Source of the DNA: an uncultured Thermotogae bacterium
GTDB lineage: Bacteria; Thermotogota; Thermotogae; Mesoaciditogales; Mesoaciditogaceae
Direction: 5' to 3'
Length of the DNA: 47,003 bases
NCBI GenBank assembly: GCA_913056255.1
Contig: CAJXLN010000011.1
Span: 1-47,003 of the forward strand
The notes below the pieces were generated by a model. It was not told the DNA's origin. It searched no databases and was given only the letters and a program-made list of their open reading frames with translations. Below, in pieces: positions 34,570-42,971 of the stretch. The translations under genes were made by a program, and so were the position numbers. Positions within the stretch are counted from its first letter, which is position 1. Every line of letters begins with the position of its first letter.

Positions 34570-35581
34570 TTAAATCCTCGCCTCCACCACGGCTTATCAC
34601 GATCTCTCCGGCATCTTCGAGTTTTCTGATGATGGTTACGATCTTCAACTGGGCATCTTCCACATCTTTTACTCTAACAGGTCCCATGTATTTCAACTCG
34701 TCTTCCAACAAGCCGGACGCCCTCTTGGACATGTTCTTGAAGATCTTGTCTTTTACTTCATCTGTGGAACCTTTCATCGCAAGAGCGAGATCGTGGGTAT
34801 CAACTTCTCGAAGTACCATTTGTATCGAGCGATCGTCAAGATTTACGATATCTTCAAAAACGAACATTCGTTTCTTTATTTCCTCAGCAAGTTCTGGATC
34901 GGTTTTCTCTAGGGAATCGAGTATGCGTTTCTCAGCTGACCGATCGATGGAATTCATAATCTCGACGGTAACATCTATTCCACCCACGTTACTGAAATCC
35001 TGGCTGACAAATGAGGACATCTTTTTTTCAAGAATTTTTTCCACTTGTTTTACGATTTCCGGAGAGGCACGTTCAAGCAGTGCTAATCTCTTGACCACAT
35101 CTGCTTGAAGATCTTCAGGAAGAGATATTAAAATCTCTGATGACTGTTTAGGTTCGAGATACGCAAGAATCAGTGCGATGGTTTGAGGGTGCTCATTTTG
35201 AATAAAATTGACCAACTGAACCATATCCGCTTTTTTCATGAAGTCGAAAGGCTTTACTTGGAGGTTTACCGTTAATTTTTCTATGATTTCAAGCGCTTTT
35301 TCGGGCCCAAGAGCTTTTTCCAACAGATCCCTGGCATATTCGACTCCTCCGCTATTTATAAATTCTTTGGCATCTACCATTTGGGAAAACTCTTGTAGGG
35401 CTTCTTTGCGCTCCTTGTCATCTATTTGTTTAGTGTTGGCTATTTCCAGGGTTAGTTCCTCTATTTGATCTTCACTCAAGTTCTTCAGTATTTTGGAAGC
35501 TTTTTCAGCCCCTATTGTTAGAAGAAATATTGCGGCCTTTCTTTTGTTCGTTAGTGTTTGATTTTTATCTTTTTTAGCCAT
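34562..35581 (-). CDS. fliG: Flagellar motor switch protein FliG
   Basis: A 339-residue protein of standard length: N-terminal domain (AAIFLLTIGAEKASKILKNL), middle domain with NFIQNEHPQTIALILAYL carrying the EHPQT motif near residue 130, armadillo-like helices, and C-terminal torque domain with the charged helix (DDRSIQMVLREVDTHDLALA) containing Arg/Asp residues that meet the stator. Builds the C-ring with FliM and FliN. The start is 3 bases after fliF's stop with AAGGAG-like sequence at the end of fliF. Confidence 0.95.
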   Translation of the reverse strand: MAKKDKNQTLTNKRKAAIFLLTIGAEKASKILKNLSEDQIEELTLEIANTKQIDDKERKEALQEFSQMVDAKEFINSGGVEYARDLLEKALGPEKALEIIEKLTVNLQVKPFDFMKKADMVQLVNFIQNEHPQTIALILAYLEPKQSSEILISLPEDLQADVVKRLALLERASPEIVKQVEKILEKKMSSFVSQDFSNVGGIDVTVEIMNSIDRSAEKRILDSLEKTDPELAEEIKKRMFVFEDIVNLDDRSIQMVLREVDTHDLALAMKGSTDEVKDKIFKNMSKRASGLLEDELKYMGPVRVKDVEDAQLKIVTIIRKLEDAGEIVISRGGGEDLIV

Positions 35582-35583
35582 CG

Positions 35584-37155
35584 TTACTCCTTAGACATCC
35601 ATATCTTTATAAGTTGAGCCGCTTCGGCGGGATCCTTTTCCACATATTCCATTGCAGCATTTTTAAGATCAAGAAGTTCTTTGTTCTTAACATCTGGAAT
35701 TTCACGTGATACCTGAGATAGCTCTTCTTCTATTTTCTTTCTACGTATCTCGATCTCTTTTATCTTCTTTCTATTCTTGTGACGTACCCACATGAAATAA
35801 GTTAAAACCGTTAATAGGATTGAGAAGATCAAGCTGTATGTTATTAGCGATTTGAAACGTTTTTGCCTTTGAAGCGCTACTTGTGCACTTTCCGCGGCTT
35901 TTTCTGCACTTCTGTCGAAGTTCATCGGCAAAACTTCTACACCAGATGCGGAAACTCCAATGGCATTTGCAACAGCTAACTTGACTTTATTGACATTGAC
36001 CGTGGCATTGGATGAATTCAGGAATACGGTCATCGTGATATTTTTGATCTCTCCAGATTTATCTTCAACAACTTGATTGTAAGTCTGAGAAACGTCGTAA
36101 TTGGTCACGGTCCGTGAATATTGGGATACTTCTGAAGACTTGGTCGTAGATGAATAGGTCGGCGGAATGTTTGAGTACGTTCCAGGTGGTCCGGAAGGAA
36201 TACCATTGGATGATATACTTTTTTCGTTTTCCTGACTATTAAGAACGCCGGTGTTCTGTTTTTGATCGATAGGCAGGTAAGATTTGCTTTCCTGTGTTAT
36301 CTTTTGCCAATTAAGCACGGCATTTGCTGCAATGGCAATGTTTCCGTATCCGAATACATTGTAGAGCATCTTTTTAACCTTATCCACGTAATACTTTTCA
36401 ACTGACTGCTTGAGTTTGAGTTTTGAAGCACCAGAAATCGCAGAAGACGAAAGATTTACCTGATCGCTTAGAACGTTTGAGAACTGATCAACAACTTTAA
36501 CATTGGAAACAGACATCTTACCGACGGCTCCAGCAACCAGATTCATAATACCGAATACTTGACTGGGTGAAAGAAACATTCCAGGTTTTAAAACAACTAA
36601 AACAGAAGCAGTTGGCTTCTCCTCTTCTCCCGGCACGTAATACGTGTACTTGGGAAGGGCAAGAAAAACCTTTGAATACTGGACGGCTTTGATCATATCT
36701 ATGCTTCGTTCCAGCTCCCCTGCCAACGCAATTTGAAATTGAACTTGTCTATCGAAACTCGTCATTCCCATTGAAGCGATAGAGTTTTTTTCGAGTAAAC
36801 TGTACCCTTGCGTTCCGGCTGCAGGACCAAGCACACCAAGAGTTGCCAATTTCATTCTCACTTCGTAAACATTTGACGATTGTGGAATGTAAATGGTTCC
36901 ATTTGGTCCTGCTTTATACGGAACGCCTAATCCGTCAAGTTTTTGTGTTACATACCCGGCGCTTTCCTCACTTAGATTTGAAACGAGTGTTACGTACTTT
37001 GGAGAGGAGTTCACGTCTATCAGAACGAATAATCCTATTATTGCTCCTAAGAGCACGAAGATCCACAAAACTTTCTTCCCTAAACTCAATGGTTTGAAAC
37101 GATCGGTGTAAATTTTTGTTACTTGTTTCCACAAATTACCAACATTCATTGCCAT
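35584..37155 (-). CDS. fliF: Flagellar MS-ring protein FliF
   Basis: A 523-residue membrane protein. N-terminal helix KVLWIFVLLGAIIGLFVLI (about 28-46) and C-terminal helix LITYSLIFSILLTVLTYFM (about 440-458) flank the periplasmic ring-building domains: SSPKYVTLVSNLSEESAGYV, VRMKLATLGVLG, GYSLLEKNSIASMGMTSFDR and LAGELERSIDMIKAVQYSKV. The last 20 residues (DPAEAAQLIKIWMSKE) are the FliG-binding tail. ATG at 37155 is 9 bases after the amidohydrolase stop, so co-transcribed with it. Confidence 0.95.
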   Translation of the reverse strand: MAMNVGNLWKQVTKIYTDRFKPLSLGKKVLWIFVLLGAIIGLFVLIDVNSSPKYVTLVSNLSEESAGYVTQKLDGLGVPYKAGPNGTIYIPQSSNVYEVRMKLATLGVLGPAAGTQGYSLLEKNSIASMGMTSFDRQVQFQIALAGELERSIDMIKAVQYSKVFLALPKYTYYVPGEEEKPTASVLVVLKPGMFLSPSQVFGIMNLVAGAVGKMSVSNVKVVDQFSNVLSDQVNLSSSAISGASKLKLKQSVEKYYVDKVKKMLYNVFGYGNIAIAANAVLNWQKITQESKSYLPIDQKQNTGVLNSQENEKSISSNGIPSGPPGTYSNIPPTYSSTTKSSEVSQYSRTVTNYDVSQTYNQVVEDKSGEIKNITMTVFLNSSNATVNVNKVKLAVANAIGVSASGVEVLPMNFDRSAEKAAESAQVALQRQKRFKSLITYSLIFSILLTVLTYFMWVRHKNRKKIKEIEIRRKKIEEELSQVSREIPDVKNKELLDLKNAAMEYVEKDPAEAAQLIKIWMSKE

Positions 37156-37164
37156 TCGAGTTCA

Positions 37165-38445
37165 TCACACCCTGGAAAGAACTTTATGCCTTATCTCTTT
37201 TATCCTCTCTTCCAGATCCGACCTGTCATCGGATATAGAATCATATGCGATCCTACCATTTACTACGGCCATGTAAACACGTGCATCTCTCAAAAAGTCA
37301 AAAAGCAAATTTCTAAGAGTTGGTTTTTTTCCTTCTCCAATCGGACCGTTGTAATCGTATAACACAAAATCAGCAATGTAGCCGGAGGCAAGCTTTCCAA
37401 TCGGTTTGTCCAGTAACTTTCCGGCAAAATGGTAATTGTTTTCAAGTAGTATTTTCTTAATCTGGTATACAGCACCGAAATCGGTAGTGCCTTTTATCAT
37501 CCTTCTAAGTAGGAATGCCACCTGTGATTCTCCAAGTATGGAAAGATCTGATATGTTTCCCGTACCAATTGAAACGTTGACACCTCTTCCCATCATTCCG
37601 TCTATATCAGGAAGACCCATACTTTGTATCATCATCTGGCGTGGACTGTACACTGCCATAGTGTCGGTAGAAGCCATAATATCGAGGTCTGTTTCGGTGA
37701 AATGTTGGGCATTCACAATGATTTCATGATCTCCAAGGAGGTTCAAATGTCGCAATCTTTCCAAATTAGACATTCCATATTTTAAAAAGGTTTCTTTTTC
37801 CTCTCTGCTTTCGTCTGAAAGTAGAATGACAACAAAGGCATTTATATTCTCTGAGAACTCTTTTAAATTTCTCAGAGAATCATCGTCGAATGACGTGATC
37901 GAATTCAACGGTATATATTGAGGCTTTTCTCCAGATTTAATGAGACGTTGCAAGTCTTCAGGGTTTTTAAGACTTTCACCTACTATAAATCTGAATGGCA
38001 TGGAATTCATAACGGCTTCGATCGTCTTGCTGACCTCTATTTTATGAAGATAACGTTCAATAGAGCCTGCCACTGTGGTAACACCTTGTTTCAAAGAATC
38101 ATGCGCGATTTTTTCCGTTATGGTGAAGAATATTTCTTCGTCGAAGATGCTTTGTAGCGCTTCATGAATGCGTTTGTAAAGATCATTTTCAGGAATTCCA
38201 AAGCGTTCTTCTACACCAAATTTGGGAAATATAGCAGATTCCATGTTAACATACGCATTCACCAGTCCTGGAAGAACGGTCATTCCTTTGCCATGAATGA
38301 TATCTTTTACGTTGCAGTAGCGTTTTTCTAATACCTCGGTGGGTCCTATTTCTACGATTTCATCATCTTTTACGTAAATGGCTCCATTTTCTAATATACC
38401 AGTTTCTGTATCGTTACTCACAATGCGAACATTGGTAATGAGCAT
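37165..38445 (-). CDS. Amidohydrolase-fold protein with lost metal ligands
   Basis: A 426-residue protein with the amidohydrolase/cytosine-deaminase layout: N-terminal beta sandwich (MLITNVRIVSND, GAIYVKDDEIVEIG), GKGMTVLPGLVNAYVN, a TIM-barrel body, and a closing IGKLASGYIADFVLYD. The HxH metal motif expected after GLVNA is Tyr65-Val-Asn67; the later NAQHFTETDLDIMAS keeps a His, but the usual GTD is GTGN. So at least three of the canonical zinc ligands are gone and catalysis by the normal route is unlikely. ATG at 38445 has GAGGTG 7 bases upstream; the in-frame ATG at 38478 lies before that site. First gene of the amidohydrolase-fliF-fliG-fliH run. Function unknown. Confidence 0.8.
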   Translation of the reverse strand: MLITNVRIVSNDTETGILENGAIYVKDDEIVEIGPTEVLEKRYCNVKDIIHGKGMTVLPGLVNAYVNMESAIFPKFGVEERFGIPENDLYKRIHEALQSIFDEEIFFTITEKIAHDSLKQGVTTVAGSIERYLHKIEVSKTIEAVMNSMPFRFIVGESLKNPEDLQRLIKSGEKPQYIPLNSITSFDDDSLRNLKEFSENINAFVVILLSDESREEKETFLKYGMSNLERLRHLNLLGDHEIIVNAQHFTETDLDIMASTDTMAVYSPRQMMIQSMGLPDIDGMMGRGVNVSIGTGNISDLSILGESQVAFLLRRMIKGTTDFGAVYQIKKILLENNYHFAGKLLDKPIGKLASGYIADFVLYDYNGPIGEGKKPTLRNLLFDFLRDARVYMAVVNGRIAYDSISDDRSDLEERIKEIRHKVLSRV

Positions 38446-38519
38446 CTGAATACACCTCAATTCACGAAAACATTTCATATGATTTTACCACTACACCAAC
38501 ATGGGTTCCACAATTTGAA

Positions 38520-38534
38520 TTAACATAATGTTAA
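38520..38534. promoter_or_regulatory. Palindromic TTAACAT-A-ATGTTAA site
   Basis: A perfect 15-bp palindrome, with a further ACATAAT copy right after it (direct repeat TTAACATAAT). It lies 75 bases upstream of the amidohydrolase/flagellar run and could be its operator. Confidence 0.4.
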
Positions 38535-38546
38535 CATAATTTCTGA

Positions 38547-38572
38547 TTAAAAAGCGGTCTCTACAGACCGCT
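38547..38572 (-). terminator. tRNA-Leu terminator
   Basis: Minus-strand stem AGCGGTCT/AGACCGCT, four-base loop, then TTTTTAA, three bases past the tRNA 3' end. Confidence 0.9.
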
Positions 38573-38574
38573 AC

Positions 38575-38663
38575 TGGTGCCGAGGGCGGGACTTGAACCC
38601 GCACGAACTCCAAAGTCCACTGGATTTTGAATCCAGCGCGTCTGCCAATTCCGCCACCTCGGC
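38575..38663 (-). tRNA. tRNA-Leu (anticodon CAA)
   Basis: An 89-nt class II cloverleaf with encoded CCA. Acceptor GCCGAGG/CCTCGGC, discriminator A; D arm GGCGGAATTGGCAGACGC; anticodon arm CTGGA-TTCAAAA-TCCAG reading UUG; long variable arm TGGACTTTGGAGTTCG; T arm GCGGG-TTCAAGT-CCCGC. All stems pair fully. Confidence 0.97.
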
Positions 38664-38675
38664 AATTACGATCTG

Positions 38676-38704
38676 ATTATATACGTTTATTCTTTAAGTG
38701 TCAA
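38676..38704 (-). promoter_or_regulatory. tRNA-Leu promoter, perfect consensus
   Basis: Minus strand TTGACA (38699-38704), 17-bp spacer, TATAAT (38676-38681), twelve bases before the tRNA. Both boxes and the spacer are the exact housekeeping-sigma consensus. Confidence 0.95.
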
Positions 38705-38820
38705 GTGTTCAATTGACGGTTTTCTTCTTAGAAAACGTACCAATCAATTCAGGATGTTTGTCCGAAAAGTATCATATGTATATCGAAACATCATGATATT
38801 TCAAATGAAGGTGAGCTACC

Positions 38821-38869
38821 CCCCACTTACCTCGTTGAGGATGAAGACTTCTGCTAATTATGTTAAAAG
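38821..38869 (+). repeat. Dispersed repeat, copy B (IS605-end-like)
   Basis: CCCCACTTACCTCGTTGAGG and the bases up to TAATTATGT match 2141-2184 with few changes. It is preceded by GGTGAGCTACCCC, a string common at IS200/IS605 right ends. It lies between tRNA-Leu and the nuclease gene, overlapping the latter's 3' flank. No transposase is present. Confidence 0.6.
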
Positions 38870-38874
38870 TCCAT

Positions 38875-40053
38875 TTACATTTGCTCCAAAGATGCTTTAA
38901 CCCTCATAAGAGCGCGGCAATCATCCTCATTGTACATGATGATTTTGCTGAGAATATCGGGATCTTTATTTTTTCCCCACACACTCAATGCCCTCATTGC
39001 CTCGTAACCGCTGAAATTCTTTATTCTCCAATCGAATCCCACAGTTCTTGCCACATCTTTAAGGGAATAAAATCGGACGGGAAGGATGAAAGAATGGATT
39101 ATCATTTTATAGAGATCGACTAACCGTTCAGTTAATTCTTCTGTGTCCATTCTTGCCAAACTTCCAAACCTCATGATCACGTCTCTGTCAAAAACATCGT
39201 AATGATATATGGGAGCTTTTGGATGTACGTTCACGAAATCAAGAAAATCATTCCAAGCACTTTTCCAATGATCATTCAGAGTGAAATAACGATATTGACT
39301 TTTGGTTTTCTCCTTTAAAATAATTCCAAAAAGATAGATTTGATTCTCACCTTTTTCAACGTCAAAAAAATACTCCGCTTCACTCGTTGGAAGAGTGAAT
39401 TCATCAACACGAAACCACTTGGAAGTGCTTATGGACTCAGCTTGTTTCACGATCCTTTCCGCTTCTTTTAAACCCACTCCTGTGTATTTTGAAATTACTT
39501 CTGGATCTGATCTTGCGACATCATCAACTTTTAGAAAACCTGCTTTTTTCAACGCACGTTTTCTTCCCTCACCAACGCCGTTTATCATGGTAATATCGCC
39601 GTTTTTGATCGCAAAATCAATACACTCTGCATGAAAGGGACAATTTTTGCAATTGTAGGAAAAAGAAGGCTCGGGGGGAATTTCCGAACTAAAACTCTCT
39701 TTTATTTTTGAAAGTAGCGAGGGAATTCTATTTATATTTGGGCGTGTGATCCTTAAATCATCATTAAGGCGGATTCCAATAGAAAACTTTTCGCCACGAA
39801 GATAAAGGACAAAGGCAAGAAATGCCAATTCAATTCTGTGACGCTCTTTTAAAGTTTTGGATGACTTGTCGATAATGGCTACGCGATTTCCATTAACCTC
39901 TGCAAATCCATCCGCTTTAGCCACTAAAGTCATTCCATGATAGTTCGCAAGGAAAGTGCCTCCCTCTATAGTTTCTTGAACTTGATTTTTCATAAAATAC
40001 GCTTTCCTTGGACATGAAACAAATATCGTTAAAATGTCGCGATTGATTTTCAT
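38875..40053 (-). CDS. TM0106-type RecB-like nuclease
   Basis: A 392-residue protein combining a RecB/Cas4-like N-terminal nuclease part and a C-terminal RNase H-fold exonuclease. SCPRKAYFMK (13-22) with YNCKNCPFHAEC (about 133-144) form the four-Cys iron-sulfur cluster of RecB-family nucleases; GFAEVNGNRVAIIDKSSK is the degenerate nuclease Asp-ExK-like core. A helix-hairpin-helix (MINGVGEGRKRALKKAG) follows. The C-terminal part has YFFDVEK (DEDD-type Asp-Glu), YHYDVFDRDV and MYNEDDCRAL, matching PF13482. Such proteins are presumed DNA-processing enzymes. It stands alone; a start with no strong ribosome site is supported by the conserved N terminus. Confidence 0.85.
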   Translation of the reverse strand: MKINRDILTIFVSCPRKAYFMKNQVQETIEGGTFLANYHGMTLVAKADGFAEVNGNRVAIIDKSSKTLKERHRIELAFLAFVLYLRGEKFSIGIRLNDDLRITRPNINRIPSLLSKIKESFSSEIPPEPSFSYNCKNCPFHAECIDFAIKNGDITMINGVGEGRKRALKKAGFLKVDDVARSDPEVISKYTGVGLKEAERIVKQAESISTSKWFRVDEFTLPTSEAEYFFDVEKGENQIYLFGIILKEKTKSQYRYFTLNDHWKSAWNDFLDFVNVHPKAPIYHYDVFDRDVIMRFGSLARMDTEELTERLVDLYKMIIHSFILPVRFYSLKDVARTVGFDWRIKNFSGYEAMRALSVWGKNKDPDILSKIIMYNEDDCRALMRVKASLEQM

Positions 40054-40091
40054 AATTTCATTTTACTACAAAAACGTATGTATTTTTAATT

Positions 40092-40301
40092 TTACTTTCC
40101 TATCTCAAATTTTTTATTAGAATTTAAAATGATTCTCTTTGAGCGCAGAAGCTTTGAAAGCGCGAGTCTGATCTCAACTGATTTCATACAGCCGTCACGA
40201 GGTATGAAAAGGGAAATAAAACCTTGCTTTTCCAAAATCTTTGTGATTTGGCACTCATTCAATGGTTCGTATTTCAGTATTTGGATGATCTTGTCTTCCA
40301 T
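40092..40301 (-). CDS. Small winged-helix-like protein
   Basis: A 69-residue protein with the look of a winged helix: NECQITKILEKQGFISL (helix-turn-helix), SVEIRLALSKLLRSKRII and a final strand pair (LNSNKKFEIGK). AAGGAGAG lies 6 bases before the ATG. It is divergent from the XRE/S24 regulator; its probable -10 (TATAAT at 40325-40330, minus) sits beside the 21-bp palindrome at 40334-40354, so it may be a target of that regulator. No named family recognised. Confidence 0.6.
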   Translation of the reverse strand: MEDKIIQILKYEPLNECQITKILEKQGFISLFIPRDGCMKSVEIRLALSKLLRSKRIILNSNKKFEIGK

Positions 40302-40333
40302 TTAATCTCTCCTTAATAGATTGTATTATATCT

Positions 40334-40354
40334 ATGATTTATAGTATATATCAT
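40334..40354. promoter_or_regulatory. 21-bp operator-like palindrome
   Basis: ATGAT-T-TATA-G-TATA-T-ATCAT: a palindrome around a central G with one mismatched pair. It lies between the divergent promoters, in the spacer of the leftward one. Expected target of the dimeric XRE/S24 protein. Confidence 0.6.
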
Positions 40355-40379
40355 GTTATCTATTTTTTCAAGACATATA

Positions 40380-40408
40380 TTGACTTTTTTATCTATTTAT
40401 TATAGAAT
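40380..40408 (+). promoter_or_regulatory. Promoter of the XRE/S24 gene
   Basis: TTGACT (40380-40385), 17-bp spacer, TAGAAT (40403-40408), 17 bases before the ATG, with GAGGTGAT between. Confidence 0.8.
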
Positions 40409-40425
40409 TAAAATGAGGTGATAAA

Positions 40426-41028
40426 ATGAGTTCTACCTTTTCTTCACGGCTAAAACAACTTAGGATAGAAAAAAAACTTAGTCAGAGAGCATTAGGTGCT
40501 TTGCTTGGTCTGAGTGACAAAACGATCTCTGCTTACGAGAATAATCGAAACACACCAGATTTTGAAAGGCTCACAAAGTTATCTAAAATATTTGGAGTGA
40601 GCGTTGATTATTTAATAGGCGCTTCTGAAAATTCCGAATCTTCAGAAACCACTTTGCGTGAATATTCATTGAAAACCATATCAGTTTACAACATCGATTC
40701 CTTACAAACCAACAAGGCTGTTGAATATTTAAAACTTCCAATGTGGTTTGGATGTGATTTTGGAATTTTAGTTTCAGATGAATCCTGTGAACCTGTTCTC
40801 TCCAAGGGTGACATCGCTCTTGTAAGAAAAGGTCCTGCTTTAGAAGGCGATCTCGTGCTTTGGAGGGAAAAAGAAGAAAAAATCGTGATACGACGCATTT
40901 ATTTTCAGGGAGATTCGGTTATATTAAAACCAGAAAATTCAAAGTACAGACCCGTTATAGTTAAGAATATGAAAATCTCTGGATCGTTGTTAGGTGTAGT
41001 CGTGGGGAGATGGCAAAAGATTTTATGA
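40426..41028 (+). CDS. XRE-family regulator with LexA/CI-like S24 domain
   Basis: A 200-residue repressor. Residues 8-63 are an XRE helix-turn-helix (LKQLRIEKKLSQRALGALLG, SDKTISAYENNRNTPDFERL). Residues about 110-200 are a peptidase-S24 domain: the nucleophile position is Ser120 in SDESCEPVLSKGD (usually GDSM), but the catalytic Lys of the VKR motif is Arg156 (IVIRRIYF), followed by SVILKPENSKYRP. So self-cleavage as in LexA or phage CI is doubtful, and control may be by another signal or the protein may be a constitutive repressor. No phage genes are near. Confidence 0.88.
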   Translation: MSSTFSSRLKQLRIEKKLSQRALGALLGLSDKTISAYENNRNTPDFERLTKLSKIFGVSVDYLIGASENSESSETTLREYSLKTISVYNIDSLQTNKAVEYLKLPMWFGCDFGILVSDESCEPVLSKGDIALVRKGPALEGDLVLWREKEEKIVIRRIYFQGDSVILKPENSKYRPVIVKNMKISGSLLGVVVGRWQKIL

Positions 41029-41067
41029 CTCGTTACGCGATGAATAAAATTACTTGGAGGTACTCCC

Positions 41068-41229
41068 ATGCGAATGACAAAAACGGTATTATGGAGAATG
41101 AAATTCGGAAATTCTGTTTTGTGGAGGGAAAAATCCACAAAAACAGCAGATGTAAGATTTGAAATATGGACTCCCACTTTAGGAAGGAGAGAGCAAAATG
41201 ATGATAAAAAGACCGAAGATACTAAATGA
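41068..41229 (+). CDS. Small ORF with internal hairpin (leader or small protein)
   Basis: A 53-codon frame from ATG at 41068, with GGAGG 7 bases upstream (the best ribosome site in the area), rich in Lys, Arg and Thr (MRMTKTVLWRMKFGN; EQNDDKKTEDTK at its end). It overlaps the start of the aminopeptidase gene by 32 bases in another frame. Within it, 41114-41146 forms a hairpin (TTTTGTGGA/TCCACAAAA plus flanking CTG/CAG). It may encode a real small basic protein or a leader that couples translation to the next gene. No homolog recognised. Confidence 0.45.
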   Translation: MRMTKTVLWRMKFGNSVLWREKSTKTADVRFEIWTPTLGRREQNDDKKTEDTK

Positions 41230-42925
41230 GTTTTCACCCAAAAATGCACTTGAAATGGAACGAGAACTTTCAAGATTCCATAGGTCAAAAGGAGGATATG
41301 GATATTCACAAGCTGTTGAAAAAATTCAAAAAGTTATCGGAGATTCTAAAGTACTGAAATATCCAGCCGGGAAAGTGTACAACAGTTGGAATACGCCTGT
41401 AGGATGGAATTTGAGAGGGGGATTTTTGAGAACAGTCGATCCCAAAAAATACGTCGTTTCAGATTTGTCTCTTTCACCAATATCCGCGATTTTCATGTCT
41501 GGACCGTCAAATGGAATTGAGAAGTTAAAAGTGATAGATGTTGGAAGTGGTGAATCAGAAGAAGATTATTCACAGTCTGTTAAAGGATGCGCAGTCTTAT
41601 CAAATGGGAATATTTCAAGAGTTTACGATCTGGCGGTTGAAAAGTTTGGTGCAAGATGTGTACTCTCTCATTTCATGAGAGCACAAGTTGAAGAGATAGG
41701 AAGAACTCCAGAACTTATGCCGCAAGCGGTTAATTACACGTCTTTTCCAGCTTATTCAAAAGGAGAAGCCTTTGGTTTTGCTTTGACTTATAAACAATAC
41801 AAATGGATGAAATCTCGTTCCAGATCTGGGAAACTCGAAGTCGAAGCACGTATGGACGTAGATCGTGGCACGGATGATTTAGAGATTTTAGAAGCGCGTT
41901 TCGGAAAATCAGAAAATGAAAAGCCGTTGCTCTTAATAGCTCATCTTTGTCATCCTAAGCCTGGTGCAAACGATAATGCCAGCGGCTCAGCACTTTTGAC
42001 TGAAATAGTGAGGGTCCTCAAAAAAACCGACCTGAATCGTGAAATCGTGGCACTTTGGGTTCCCGAAATGTACGGTACGGCTGCCTATCTTACAGATCAC
42101 GTACCTGATTTTGAACTCGGAGTGAATTTAGATATGGTTGGAGAAGATCAGTGTAAAACAGGGTCGGTTTTGCAAGTATCATCTACTCCATGGTCGCTAC
42201 CGTCTTTCATAAGTGAACTTCTTTTTGTAAATCTTGAAACAGATAGATTCAGAATAAAAACAGGTAAGTACTCAGGTGGCTCAGATCATTTTATATTGTC
42301 CGATTCAACTGTTAAGATTCCAACTACTTCGTTGACTCAATGGCCAGATCGTTTTTACCATTCCAGCGAAGATACCACAGATAAATCCTCGGTAGAATCA
42401 TTTGAATGGATTGGAAAGGGAGTTCTGAACAGCATCATGGATCTCACATATGAAATGCCGCACATCGTAGCTACGAAGATCAGTGCAAATATATTAAAAG
42501 AATTCATTGTAGAGTATAATACGTACGAAGAACCGGTGATTCGCGATTGGATGGTAACTCGTGCACGCAGGAAGCTCCGATCGTTGTCAAAGTATGCGGA
42601 TGTAAAAAGTGTACTTAACATGATAGAAAAGTACTCAAATTTTCGTGATATTCCCGAAAAATCATCCAATTTGCGAAGGATCAAAGGCCCAGTTGCCGAT
42701 TCCTGGATGAATTCGGAAGACAGGGAATGGTTTTTTAAGTTAACCAGAAAACTTCCAGCATGGAGAGACTACAAAGATGAACTTTTGAACTTCATGGAGA
42801 TAGGCTTTTCTGTGGAAGACGCTATTAAACTTGCATCGTGCGAATTTGAAATATCGGTAGACGTTTCCGAAGATTCCAGGCGTTACATAAAAAGACTTTC
42901 AGAGGAAAGTATCATTAATCTGTGA
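41198..42925 (+). CDS. M28-like aminopeptidase-domain protein (DUF4910/COG4310 type)
   Basis: A 575-residue cytoplasmic protein. The zinc-peptidase core holds LLIAHLCHPKPGANDNASGS with His252 and Asp259, LWVPEMYGTAAYL with Glu290, GVNLDMVGED, and GGSDHFILSD, the order of ligands in M28 aminopeptidases. An N-terminal domain of about 200 residues (VGWNLRGGFLRTVD; PQAVNYTSFPAYS) and a C-terminal helical region of about 150 residues flank it. GGAAGGAG lies 8 bases upstream of the ATG. It probably trims peptides; substrate not known. Confidence 0.8.
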   Translation: MMIKRPKILNEFSPKNALEMERELSRFHRSKGGYGYSQAVEKIQKVIGDSKVLKYPAGKVYNSWNTPVGWNLRGGFLRTVDPKKYVVSDLSLSPISAIFMSGPSNGIEKLKVIDVGSGESEEDYSQSVKGCAVLSNGNISRVYDLAVEKFGARCVLSHFMRAQVEEIGRTPELMPQAVNYTSFPAYSKGEAFGFALTYKQYKWMKSRSRSGKLEVEARMDVDRGTDDLEILEARFGKSENEKPLLLIAHLCHPKPGANDNASGSALLTEIVRVLKKTDLNREIVALWVPEMYGTAAYLTDHVPDFELGVNLDMVGEDQCKTGSVLQVSSTPWSLPSFISELLFVNLETDRFRIKTGKYSGGSDHFILSDSTVKIPTTSLTQWPDRFYHSSEDTTDKSSVESFEWIGKGVLNSIMDLTYEMPHIVATKISANILKEFIVEYNTYEEPVIRDWMVTRARRKLRSLSKYADVKSVLNMIEKYSNFRDIPEKSSNLRRIKGPVADSWMNSEDREWFFKLTRKLPAWRDYKDELLNFMEIGFSVEDAIKLASCEFEISVDVSEDSRRYIKRLSEESIINL

Positions 42926-42971
42926 GAAATGTCCCTTTTTATTCACATCTAAATAAGGAGGTGATCGGATT

